A DNA stretch of 64,000 bases. It comes from Pseudomonas migulae (GTDB lineage Bacteria; Pseudomonadota; Gammaproteobacteria; Pseudomonadales; Pseudomonadaceae). The position numbers were made by a program, and so were the translations under genes. Positions 35,766 through 42,892 of this stretch are shown piece after piece. A model generated the notes under the pieces. That model ran no database searches. It was not told the origin of the DNA and worked only from the letters and a program-made list of their open reading frames with translations. How positions within the stretch are numbered: the stretch's first letter is position 1; the number at the start of each line of letters is the position of its first letter. Location: the NCBI RefSeq assembly GCF_024169315.1, contig NZ_JALJWR010000001.1:5382501-5446500 (forward strand). Reading direction: 5' to 3'.

Positions 35766-36176
35766 TCAGCAGTCGTTCAGATTCTGTTTGTGCTTGCCCT
35801 CGGTCGCCAGTCCGGCCAGACCATGCACCTCGTTTTCGCCCATGGCGCGATAGTGTTTACGCAGCGCTTCCAGTTGCTTCAGGTCGAGTAACTCCAGCCC
35901 GAGCATCGCGTTCTGCGCTTCCTTGTTCACCCGCAGCAGCTCGTCGATTTTCAAATGCAAAATGTCGGTGTCGCGGTTCTGCGTGTTCTGGATCAGGAAC
36001 ACCATCAGGAACGTGATGATCGTGGTCGAGGTGTTGATGATCAGTTGCCACGTGTCGTTGTAATCAAAAATCGGCCCGCTCAACCCCCACAGGCCAATGA
36101 GAATCAACGCCCCCATGAACGTCTTGGGACTGCCGGCCCACAAGGCGAGTTTCTGCGAGATTTTTGCGAATTTCAT
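35766..36176 (-). CDS. Low-affinity iron permease-family protein
   Basis: This 136-residue inner-membrane protein has two membrane segments (about residues 18-36 and 45-63). The Iron_permease family pattern is present: SPKTFMGALILIGLWGLSGPIF, NTSTTIITFLMVFLIQNTQNRDT, HLKIDELLR. Despite the name from yeast Fet4-type similarity, bacterial members have not been shown to carry iron. It is monocistronic and convergent with the DUF4142 gene. Confidence 0.83.
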   Translation of the reverse strand: MKFAKISQKLALWAGSPKTFMGALILIGLWGLSGPIFDYNDTWQLIINTSTTIITFLMVFLIQNTQNRDTDILHLKIDELLRVNKEAQNAMLGLELLDLKQLEALRKHYRAMGENEVHGLAGLATEGKHKQNLNDC

Positions 36177-36409
36177 TGCCGTGTTCCTTATAGGGATGCG
36201 CCTGAATTTCAGACAGCGACGGCATGTTGAAAATTCTACTTACATTCTTTGATTCCCTGAAAAGCGGAGAAGTCCCAGATCGAAGCCCGGAGCCGGTTGT
36301 TCTCAATTCTTGGGCGGAATCTTTCTTTGTGCCGGTTTGTGTCTAGTATCAAAGGCAGTCAATTTGCCAGCATGCAAACACACGGATCGAAACCAGGAAG
36401 GGGTCACGC

Positions 36410-37493
36410 ATGGAATTTTTCGAAAAGTTAGCAAGTCTCGCCGCCAAAGTCCGTTTGCAGAGCGCTGCAATTCAAACGGAAGAGGCGACCAAGAACGCTT
36501 GTCATGCCCTTTATCAGCACGGTGCTCGGCTACGATGTCTTCGATCCGACAGAGGTTACTCCCGAATTCGTTTGCGATATCGGAACGAAGAAGGGGGAAA
36601 AAATTGACTACGCGATCATGAAGGGAGGTGAGGTCCAGATCCTGATCGAGTGGAAAAAAATCGGTGAGCCGCTGCACATCAATCACGCCTCACAACTGTT
36701 TCGTTATTTCCATGTCACCAGCGCTCGTATTTCCATCCTCACCAACGGCCAGGTCTACAAGTTTTTCACTGACCTGGACGCGCCTAATAAGATGGACGAA
36801 AAACCATTTCTTGAACTCGACCTTTTGGACATTGACGAGTATTCCGTCCCCGAATTGGTAAAACTCACCAAGTCAGCGTTCGATGTGGATTCGATCATCA
36901 GCGCCGCAGGTGAGTTGAAGTACGTCAGCCAAATTAAAAAGGTCATCGCTTCGCAGGTCAGCAAGCCCGACGATGATTTTGTGAAAGTGTTCGCTTCGCG
37001 TGTCTACGATGGCGTGATTACTCAGAAAGTCCGTGAGCAATTCCATGAGCTGACGAGAAAGGCCGTGGTGCAATTTCTCAATGATCAGATAAATGACCGG
37101 CTCAAGTCGGCTATGAGCGGAGCCATCCCGCCAGCGCTCGCCTCGTTGCCGGTTTCCTCAGGGGGAGCTGAACAGCCAGATATACGAGATGAGTCAGAGG
37201 ACAAGGTTCTGACGACATTGGAAGAACTGGAGGGTTATCACATCGTCCGTGCCGTGGTCCGCTCAGTCGTGGATGCCAAGCGAATTGTTCAGCGCGATAC
37301 CCAGAGTTACTTCGGCATCTTGCTGGACGACAACAACCGTAAGCCGATTTGCCGCCTGCACTTCAATCGTTCACAGAAATACATCGGCATATTTGACGAA
37401 GAGAAGAACGAAACCCGGCATGCAATCCATTCTGTCGATGACATCTACGACTACTCGGATCATTTGAAGAAGACGGTCGGCTATTACGATTAA
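36410..37493 (+). pseudogene. Frameshifted solitary type I restriction-endonuclease-like gene (HsdR N-terminal domain)
   Basis: Frame 1 starts at ATG 36410 with a good ribosome site (AGGAAGGGG) and encodes MEFFEKLASLAAKV...EEATKNA. After GCT (36497-36499) the protein continues in another frame from MPFISTVLGYD (36504) to the stop at 37493. Four bases (36500-36503) separate the two parts where three or six are needed, so two bases appear lost or one gained. The second part has a PD-(D/E)xK-like core: EKIDYAI, then ILIEWKK. Full-length relatives are stand-alone proteins of about 360 residues resembling the HsdR N-terminus. Without SD help at 36504, a functional product is doubtful. Confidence 0.75.
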
Positions 37494-37661
37494 GCCCTTT
37501 ATCTCGCGACGAAAAGTCTGGCTGATAGAGCCGGTTTTTTTGCTGAGGCGCTAACTGACGTTTCTCGCCAAAGGTGGAATAGAGCAGAGCCTGTAAGTCG
37601 ATGTATTGTAGCGAGCTGGTTGTCGGCCTCAACCCGGACAACGAATCGACAGGAGAACGCA

Positions 37662-38432
37662 ATGAGTTGGTCCGCCAAGCAATACGTCGCTTTTGAAGAT
37701 GAACGCACCCGCCCGGCACGGGATCTGCTCGCGGCGATCCCGCCTGTGGACGCACGCTCGGCCATCGACATCGGTTGCGGCCCCGGCAACTCGACCGAGT
37801 TGCTGGTGGAGCGCTTCACCAGCGCCACAGTGCGCGGCGTCGACAATTCAACCGACATGATCGACGCCGCCCGCAAGCGCTTGCCGCAGGTGCAGTTCGA
37901 CACGGTTGATATCGGCACCTGGAACGACAGCGGCCCGTTCGACGTGATCTTCGCCAACGCGGTGCTGCAATGGTTGCCCGATCACGCGACGTTACTGCCT
38001 TCGCTCGCCGCCAGACTGACCCCGGGCGGCAGCCTGGCCATTCAGATGCCCGACAACCTCAACGAAGCCTCCCATCGCCTGATGCGCGAAGTGGCTGCCG
38101 ATGGCCCTTGGGCCGGCAAGTTGGCGGACGCCGCCGGGCAACGCACGGAAATGGCCAGTGCCAGCGATTACTACTCGATGCTGCGACCGCACTGCGCGCG
38201 CGTCGATGTGTGGCGCACCACTTACCATCACCCGCTGGCGGGCGGGGCGTCGGGCGTGGTCGAGTGGTTCAAGGGCAGTGGTTTGCGGCCGTTTCTCGAA
38301 CCGCTGGATGACGCGGAGAAGGCGCAATACCTCAAGCAATATCACGCCGCGATCGAGCAGGCGTATCCGGCGCTGAGTGATGGTTCGGTGCTGCTGCCAT
38401 TCCCGCGATTGTTCATCGTCGCGACCCGCTGA
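37662..38432 (+). CDS. tam: Trans-aconitate 2-methyltransferase
   Basis: This gene encodes 256 residues from the ATG at 37662 (AGGAG upstream). It is a SAM methyltransferase with motif I SAIDIGCGPGNSTELL (about residues 31-46). Tam features are MSWSAKQYVAFEDERTRPARDLLA at the start, FDVIFANAVLQWLPDH and GGSLAIQMPDNLNE. It methylates trans-aconitate, a spontaneous isomer that inhibits aconitase. It is monocistronic, next to the broken restriction-like gene. Confidence 0.9.
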   Translation: MSWSAKQYVAFEDERTRPARDLLAAIPPVDARSAIDIGCGPGNSTELLVERFTSATVRGVDNSTDMIDAARKRLPQVQFDTVDIGTWNDSGPFDVIFANAVLQWLPDHATLLPSLAARLTPGGSLAIQMPDNLNEASHRLMREVAADGPWAGKLADAAGQRTEMASASDYYSMLRPHCARVDVWRTTYHHPLAGGASGVVEWFKGSGLRPFLEPLDDAEKAQYLKQYHAAIEQAYPALSDGSVLLPFPRLFIVATR

Positions 38433-38433
38433 T

Positions 38434-38475
38434 GCCAAAGAGGGACGGATAACGTTATCTGTCCCTTCGCTTGGC
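38434..38475. terminator. Imperfect palindrome after tam, possible terminator
   Basis: GCCAAAGAGGGACGGATAAC and GTTATCTGTCCCTTCGCTTG(GC) are near-complementary around the palindromic GATAACGTTATC. There is no T-tract, and the right arm overlaps the 3' end of a possible small gene on the other strand. Confidence 0.5.
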
Positions 38476-38559
38476 ACTCAGGTAGTCGAAAAGAAACGAC
38501 GCAAAGCCGAACAACCCAATCATTGAAATGATCATGATCCCCAACTCTGAATTGTCCAT
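38455..38559 (-). CDS. Possible 34-residue single-span membrane protein
   Basis: From ATG 38559 to TAA 38457 the frame reads MDNSELGIMIISMIGLFGFA then SFLFDYLSAKRRDR: a short acidic start, about 20 hydrophobic residues and a basic end, a normal inside-positive membrane topology. GCAGAGA lies 8-12 bases upstream, a modest ribosome site. Below the usual size for gene callers. It fills the space after tam, on the opposite strand. No family recognised. Confidence 0.4.
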   Translation of the reverse strand: MDNSELGIMIISMIGLFGFASFLFDYLSAKRRDR

Positions 38560-38689
38560 GCTGATCTCTGCGTGAAAGGTGAGAGAGCAGAGTAGGGGGT
38601 TTTTGGTTGGGGATGATGCTGCGCTACGGCTTCTTTACTGGGGTGCGGGGATCTATACGGAAACTATACGTTGAACGCCGAAATGCAGA

Positions 38690-38709
38690 GGGCGCCCCGA
38701 AAGGCGCCC
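38690..38709 (-). terminator. GC-rich hairpin after the DUF3077 gene
   Basis: GGGCGCC and GGCGCCC arms around CCGAAA, directly past the DUF3077 stop. It has no clear T-tract in either direction. Confidence 0.5.
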
Positions 38710-38719
38710 CTGTTTAACG

Positions 38720-38989
38720 TCAGGATGGTTCTGCATCCATCCGTCGCGCAATGACATCCAGCACATCACAGCCATCGCGCAGCGGTATGGCGCAGAGCAT
38801 TGCGAAGTCGCTGAGAATTACCGAGTCGGTGGAGATTTCGCCACGCATTGCGAGGTTTTCCAGGACCTGCGTCACCGCGCCGATTCTGTAACGGGCGGAG
38901 CTGAGAAGGGAATGCAGCGGTTGGGTGGTATTGACGTAGAACGTGGGGAGGTCGTCGGCGTTGCTGGTTAAAGCCATGTAGTCATTCAT
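38720..38989 (-). CDS. Small DUF3077-type protein
   Basis: The 89-residue cytoplasmic protein (PTFYVNTTQPLHSLLSSARYRIGAVTQVLENLAMRG, then VILSDFAMLCAIPLRDGCDVLDVIARR) resembles the DUF3077 family common in Pseudomonas, of unknown role. The start at 38989 has GGTGA ten bases upstream. A folded C4-like RNA lies about 55 bases ahead on the same strand, with loops complementary to that ribosome site, so translation is probably repressed by its own leader. That is unusual for a chromosomal small protein and suggests a phage-derived control module. Confidence 0.72.
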   Translation of the reverse strand: MNDYMALTSNADDLPTFYVNTTQPLHSLLSSARYRIGAVTQVLENLAMRGEISTDSVILSDFAMLCAIPLRDGCDVLDVIARRMDAEPS

Positions 38990-38995
38990 GAGTGA

Positions 38996-39018
38996 TCACC
39001 ATATCGGAGGGAAGACCT
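38996..39018 (-). promoter_or_regulatory. Leader target sites of the C4-like RNA, over the DUF3077 ribosome site
   Basis: On the minus strand, GATATGGTGA (39005-38996) contains the GGTGA ribosome site and can pair with TTACCATGTC of the RNA loop through eight Watson-Crick and two G-U pairs. A second word, AGGTCT (39018-39013), can pair with AGACC of the other RNA arm. Two target words just before the start codon are the layout of the phage P1/P7 C4 system. Confidence 0.55.
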
Positions 39019-39044
39019 ACCACTCAATCGTCGCCAAACAATAG

Positions 39045-39122
39045 GGTGGTAGCTGTACGTGGGTTGGCGAACCGGGACATGGTAAAACCGGCAGACCCTG
39101 GGGTCTCCCACGCACAGCCACC
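39045..39122 (-). ncRNA. C4-like antisense RNA
   Basis: The outer stem pairs GGTGGCTGTGCGTGGG (minus strand, from 39122) with CCCACGTACAGCTACC (to 39048). The two positions that would mismatch become G-U pairs only on the minus-strand RNA, which fixes the functional strand. Inside are a small hairpin AGACCC/GGGTCT and a second arm CCGG-TTTTACCATGTC-CCGG. Loop words match two sites before the DUF3077 start. Overall this is the three-arm C4 antisense RNA plan. No search against the RNA family was possible. Confidence 0.6.
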
Positions 39123-39456
39123 AAAAAAAAGGCAGCCAATTGCGTTCAAAAGCACTCCGAGAAATTCTCGGAGGCTTCTGTACCAGTCATCGAGTCGCCA
39201 AACCCGATACGCCATTTGGACGCGCTCGGACTATAGGTCTCATGACAAAGGCACAGCAATGGACAAGTCTACGGACAATTCCCAGAGTCGTGTAGGACCT
39301 TGCCTTTTCCGCATACGGCCTCGCTTAACCCCCGGAGAATGGGCATTGCCTCTGCCGCGTGAATGTCGGCAATCCGTTAACTGGGCATCGAAAACGCTAA
39401 TAAAACGCCGATTTCATGGAAAAACGCTAATTTCAGCGTTGAACTGCGAAGGATGC
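39123..39456. other. Gene-poor gap upstream of the C4-like RNA
   Basis: No convincing gene. A plus-strand frame stays open across it and over the RNA, but it has atypical composition, no ribosome site and no recognisable protein. A promoter for the RNA is expected near 39130-39200, but no clear boxes are seen. Its right part holds the AAAACGCTAAT repeats. Confidence 0.5.
39391..39431. repeat. Direct AAAACGCTAAT repeats, 30 bases apart
   Basis: AAAACGCTAAT occurs at 39391-39401 and 39421-39431 with a degenerate AAAACGCCGAT between them (39402-39412). The same word family recurs before the fic gene with the same 30-base period. Confidence 0.65.
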
Positions 39457-39765
39457 TCACGAGGCCGGTTGCTTCACGCCTCCAGGGTGGCTTTCACGTT
39501 GTTTTTTCTGGTACTCCTCCGCCTTGTGCGAGGAATCTGAATCTTTCTCCAGCGTTTTAGAATCGGCTCCGGAATTTGCACCCGAAGACTCCTCACCCTT
39601 TTTGCTGGTCTTCTCCTCGTTTGATTCAGCTCCTTGCCCTTGATTAAGACCGGGAAGCGCGGCAGGAGGAACGGCGGTTCCAGTCGTCTTCTCGGCCGCT
39701 AGCGCGTAGAGCGGGCAGGAAGACAGTAGGCCCGCGAGCGTCAGAGCAGCGATTTTGGTGTTCAT
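39457..39765 (-). CDS. Small exported protein of low complexity
   Basis: The 102-residue protein has a signal peptide (MNTKIAALTLAGLLSSCPLYALA; cleavage after residue 23 or so). The mature part is hydrophilic and disordered, rich in Ser, Glu, Lys and Gly (SNEEKTSKKGEESSGANSGADSKTLEKDSDSSHKAEEYQKK). I know no family for it. The cysteine at about residue 17 is inside the hydrophobic core and does not look like a lipobox. A ribosome site is weak (AAGGCTTAAGC). Probably periplasmic. Confidence 0.65.
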   Translation of the reverse strand: MNTKIAALTLAGLLSSCPLYALAAEKTTGTAVPPAALPGLNQGQGAESNEEKTSKKGEESSGANSGADSKTLEKDSDSSHKAEEYQKKQRESHPGGVKQPAS

Positions 39766-39902
39766 GCTTAAGCCTTCCGTGCAAGGGATGTACTCATTGG
39801 AAGGCAGGGTAGAGGGTGCGTGCTGGACAGCTGACGAGCGGCGGGAATTGAAAACAGTCGGAGCTGAGAAGTGAATGCCGCGTCACTAAATCCGATCCAT
39901 AA

Positions 39903-39928
39903 AAAACCGGCCGCTGGGGCCGGTTTTT
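39903..39928 (-). terminator. Terminator of the hicAB operon
   Basis: ACCGGCC and GGCCGGT arms with A-tract on the left and T-tract on the right, so it can stop transcription in both directions. It is about 20 bases beyond the hicB stop. Confidence 0.88.
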
Positions 39929-39948
39929 GCAGTTTGGAAACAAGGACA

Positions 39949-40356
39949 TCAGCTCTGCTGCAACACCTTAAGCGCTGCCGAGGCCAAAAAGCCTGAACGG
40001 CTTTTCTCTTCCGGGTGATGCAACACGTATTCGTCGATGCGGTTGAGCAGGTACCCCGGCAGGGTGATGTTCAGCTTCTGGGCTTTCCCCAGATACTTGG
40101 TAACATCGATGTCCACCACCGCCCATGTACAACCGGCGTACTGCGGATTCGCCGCATGCAAGGTCACTTTGTTTGCAGGTGGAATCGGTGAACCGTCTTC
40201 GGCAAGAATTTCGAAATGGCCCTCAATGGCTTCACGAGCCATGGCCATCGCATCATCCAGATCCTCACCTGCGGAGAAACACCCTGGAATATCCGGTACC
40301 TCCACGCCCCAAGCGTGTTCGTTATCGCCCATTGAAATCGCAATCGGGTAAAGCAT
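39949..40356 (-). CDS. hicB: HicB-family antitoxin
   Basis: This gene encodes 135 residues from the ATG at 40356, eight bases after AGAGGA; a GTG at 40362 is too close to that site. The N-terminal HicB pseudo-nuclease fold (MLYPIAISMGDNEHAWGVEVPDIPGCFSAGEDLDDAMAMAREAIEGH, about 1-60) is followed by a C-terminal ribbon-helix-helix-like DNA-binding part (LNITLPGYLLNRIDEYVLHHPEEKSRSGFLASAALKVL). It should bind and block HicA and repress the operon. HicA lies 36 bases upstream. Confidence 0.9.
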   Translation of the reverse strand: MLYPIAISMGDNEHAWGVEVPDIPGCFSAGEDLDDAMAMAREAIEGHFEILAEDGSPIPPANKVTLHAANPQYAGCTWAVVDIDVTKYLGKAQKLNITLPGYLLNRIDEYVLHHPEEKSRSGFLASAALKVLQQS

Positions 40357-40392
40357 TTTCACTATCCTCTGAGGCGCTGAGCTTTGAAATCG

Positions 40393-40572
40393 TCAGAGCA
40401 GCGCCTGTTGCAAAATACTCAAGGCCGTTTTTTTGAGCAGGTCCTTTTTTGGATGAGGAACTGTCACCAGCCCCGGTTTGGTCGGGTGCTTGAAGTGATG
40501 ATGACTGCCCTTGATACGCACCAGATACCAGCCATCCGCAACAATTTGGCTTATCAAAAATCGGCTATTCAC
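40393..40572 (-). CDS. hicA: HicA-family mRNA interferase toxin
   Basis: This 59-residue protein starts with GTG at 40572 after a strong GGAGGT site. It has the HicA double-stranded-RNA-binding-like fold: IVADGWYLVRIKGSHHHFKH with the catalytic His in GSHH (about 23-25), then KPGLVTVPHPKKDLLKKTALSILQQA. Toxins of this family cut mRNA on the ribosome and halt growth. It comes first in the operon, before hicB, the usual hicAB order. No key residue seems lost, so the pair may be active. Confidence 0.9.
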   Translation of the reverse strand: MNSRFLISQIVADGWYLVRIKGSHHHFKHPTKPGLVTVPHPKKDLLKKTALSILQQALL

Positions 40573-40596
40573 ATCACCTCCGTGTGGTGTGCTTAG

Positions 40597-40642
40597 GTGG
40601 TTACTATACCTACTGAATTTATATGATCAACACTATAACCAC
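40597..40642. promoter_or_regulatory. Inverted repeat upstream of hicA, candidate HicB operator
   Basis: GTGGTTA (40597-40603) and TAACCAC (40636-40642) flank an AT-rich stretch (TATACC, TTTATATGAT) that looks like the promoter. Autoregulation through such repeats is usual for HicAB. Confidence 0.55.
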
Positions 40643-40842
40643 TGAGCCTTCTCGGCGCTGATGGAAAGGTGATGTGAGAAACGAGTCTAGGAGGGCGTGA
40701 GGATAGAGTTCGGAGATGGCCGCAAATGAGGCGTTTTCTGTATTGCAGGGTTTTGCCGGCCCGACCGGAGTGCTTGCATAGCTAAATCTTCAGGCATAAA
40801 AAACCGGCCACTTCGACCTGCTTCTTCACTTTTCGCCAGCCG

Positions 40843-42363
40843 CTATCGCTCGAATGCAGAACGCACAGCCTCCACAACACGTCCCGCCATGCCCTCATCT
40901 TCAAGCTGCGGATACCCTTTTTTCAGCTTGCCCGACACCATCCAACCATTCTCCTTGATGGATCGAATGATGCGGTTCGCATCCTGGTCTGGCATCTCCA
41001 GTACTTCTTTCAATTGCTCTTGAGCCCGTTGAAAGATCACCAGCACTCTGGCTTCATCCGCCATTTCCGTTCGAATCGTGTGCTCGACCACGCGTGCGGT
41101 GTACAGGACGTGCTCGGTCAGATCGGGATACCGCCAGGCAAAGCCTGCGTCCGTGTATTCATCGAAGATGAAGTTGCTGGGAGTGCCATCCTCGTAGGTC
41201 ACGAGTTCGCCGAATCGATAGGCCGTCGCGTAACGCCGCATGAACGGTCGCGAGAACACTTCGAGCGTACGATCGTATCCGGCCCTGAAGTCGATCGAAC
41301 TGGTGATTGTGGCTGACACTGGCAGGATCACTCCGTCGGGCACGGCCTTGTCCCGAATCAGGGTGTCGTTGATCAGGAAACGATGAATCCGGCCGTTGCC
41401 ATCGCGCATGGGATGGATGTACACGAAGCCAAATGCCAACACAGCCGCACGTGCCAGTGACTCCGCGCCACGGGTTGCGACCTCGAATTCGTTGAGTCCT
41501 GCCAACAGTGGCGCAAGGTCCGCGAAGTGGGGGGCGATGTAATGCACGATGTCCTCGCGCATTGTGGCCTGACCTACAAAAACTGGAGAGCGCCGCAAGC
41601 CTAGTCCGATGGCATTACGCCCCAAAATGCCCGCTTGCAGAGACTGCAGGCTGTCGTCGCTCAACGGGTTTTCGATATGCCCGCAATGCTGGGCAATGAC
41701 ATGGGCGAACCGCTGAATGCGATCCGCCTGGTCGGCTTCCTTTTCAATAAGGAAGCTCGCGCGCGATTCCTTGAATGTCAGCCAACTGGCCGTACGCAAA
41801 AGGATGTCGGCGCCAAAGGCCTGATCCAGCTCATCCAATGCTGCACGTAGATCGAACTGCAAAGCTTCCTGCACTGACGCCGTGCGACGAACCAAAGGGC
41901 AGAACTCTGCCGTCCCGGGCAGGTTGTTATTGATTCGCCAGCGTCGCGTTCGCAGTGGCTCGCGACGAGTCAGGTATTTTTGGGGTGAAAGTATGTCGAC
42001 ATAGGGGCCATTGGTCACGTCTGGCACATCCAGACGTTCCCCTGTCAGCCATTCGTAAAGGAATCCGGTGCGCCGGGCGTATTGGCCGAAAGGTTCTCGT
42101 CGACACCAGTCTTCGACAGGCTGCGGGCCTATCGCCGCAAAGAGGCGAGCAAAGAACTCAAGATGAATCTCTTCGTACTTGAGACCGAATTCGAAATGTC
42201 CGGCGAAATCGTCCGCAGGTCTGTAACTTTGCGGATACCGGTTCTTCACATTACCGTCACTTTCGCGGCTGACACGTGCAGAGCCAATCGTGGACTCGAC
42301 GCGCAGAGGCTGTGCAAGTGCGATGGCATAGCGTTCGGCGAGGGCCTTGAAACCGACTGGCAT
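40843..42363 (-). CDS. Fic-domain protein (probable AMP-transferase) with inhibitory helix
   Basis: The protein has 506 residues. The Fic core motif HPMRDGNGR (317-325) includes the catalytic His317. An inhibitory-helix-like SFLIEK (203-208, S-x-x-x-E) lies N-terminal to the core, the class II arrangement where its Glu blocks ATP. A C-terminal winged-helix-like part (about 440-500, QEQLKEVLEMPDQDANRIIRSIKENGWMVSGKLKKG) probably binds DNA or a partner. Fic proteins AMPylate target proteins. No separate antitoxin gene is adjacent. It stands alone with AT-rich repeated words in its promoter. Confidence 0.87.
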   Translation of the reverse strand: MPVGFKALAERYAIALAQPLRVESTIGSARVSRESDGNVKNRYPQSYRPADDFAGHFEFGLKYEEIHLEFFARLFAAIGPQPVEDWCRREPFGQYARRTGFLYEWLTGERLDVPDVTNGPYVDILSPQKYLTRREPLRTRRWRINNNLPGTAEFCPLVRRTASVQEALQFDLRAALDELDQAFGADILLRTASWLTFKESRASFLIEKEADQADRIQRFAHVIAQHCGHIENPLSDDSLQSLQAGILGRNAIGLGLRRSPVFVGQATMREDIVHYIAPHFADLAPLLAGLNEFEVATRGAESLARAAVLAFGFVYIHPMRDGNGRIHRFLINDTLIRDKAVPDGVILPVSATITSSIDFRAGYDRTLEVFSRPFMRRYATAYRFGELVTYEDGTPSNFIFDEYTDAGFAWRYPDLTEHVLYTARVVEHTIRTEMADEARVLVIFQRAQEQLKEVLEMPDQDANRIIRSIKENGWMVSGKLKKGYPQLEDEGMAGRVVEAVRSAFER

Positions 42364-42387
42364 TGGCGAATTCCTTAACAGAGCAAT

Positions 42388-42503
42388 GAAAACGTTAACA
42401 GAATGCTATTGTGGCGCGAAAACGTTAATTTTATGGGGTGCGAAAATACTAATTCGGTGTGAATTTTGATACTAAAACCGTGATTACCAAAAAAAACGTT
42501 AAC
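42388..42503. repeat. GAAAACGTTAAT-type direct repeats upstream of fic
   Basis: GAAAACGTTAAC at 42388, GAAAACGTTAAT at 42418 (30 bases on), GAAAATACTAAT at 42442 and AAAACGTTAAC at 42493. The region is much more AT-rich than its surroundings and forms the fic promoter area. These could be operator sites. Confidence 0.65.
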
Positions 42504-42564
42504 GTAGCTCAGCTTAGTCGTAACTGCCTTGAGGGCAAAAGGCAATTCCACCAAATCCCAGACA

Positions 42565-42595
42565 CAAAAAAACCGGCCATCAAGGCCGGTTTTTT
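42565..42595 (-). terminator. Terminator after tRNA-Gly
   Basis: CCGGCC (42573-42578) and GGCCGG (42584-42589) with A-tract left and T-tract right, about 50 bases beyond the tRNA 3' end. Confidence 0.88.
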
Positions 42596-42644
42596 CTGTA
42601 CCTGCATCTCCCGTCAAAACTCAACGTGAGACCAAAAATTCGAT

Positions 42645-42718
42645 TGGAGCGGGTGAAGGGAATCGAACCCTCGTTATCAGCTTGGGAAGCTGGAGTAATG
42701 CCATTATACGACACCCGC
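42645..42718 (-). tRNA. tRNA-Gly(CCC)
   Basis: On the minus strand it starts GCGGGTGTCGTATAATGG and ends with an encoded CCA; the acceptor stem GCGGGTG pairs with CACCCGC. The T-arm contains GGTTCGATTCC. The seven-base anticodon loop TTCCCAA gives anticodon CCC. Length 74, as usual for this glycine tRNA. It marks the right edge of the accessory stretch. Confidence 0.92.
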
Positions 42719-42823
42719 TCAGAGCGGCTGACTTTGTACCAGATGTGCGCGTGGAAATGAAGTTTTTCTTTGCGCGGGATGGCTTTAGCGCAGGTGAAAC
42801 AAGACATCGGACCGGGTGACGGT

Positions 42824-42886
42824 CGTTCGCGGGCAAGCCTCGCTCCTACAGTACGGCGTTAGGCTGCGAAGCTTGCTCGCGATGAC
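42824..42886. repeat. REP unit with a decayed partner
   Basis: One clear unit (TTCGCGGGCAAGCCTCGCTC) and, inverted, a damaged one (AGGCTGCGAAGCTTGCTCGC) that lost its GGAGCG part. Confidence 0.7.
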
Positions 42887-42892
42887 GCTGTT

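Noticed and set aside
38992..39540. A 182-codon plus-strand frame across the DUF3077 leader
   Set aside because: It reads through the structured RNA and AT-rich repeats and into the antisense of an exported-protein gene, without a ribosome site or known motif.
40797..40842. Terminator after fic
   Set aside because: Only the left arm AAAAAACCGGCC is present; the complementary GGCCGG arm is missing, so it cannot fold as the similar terminators at 39903 and 42565 do.
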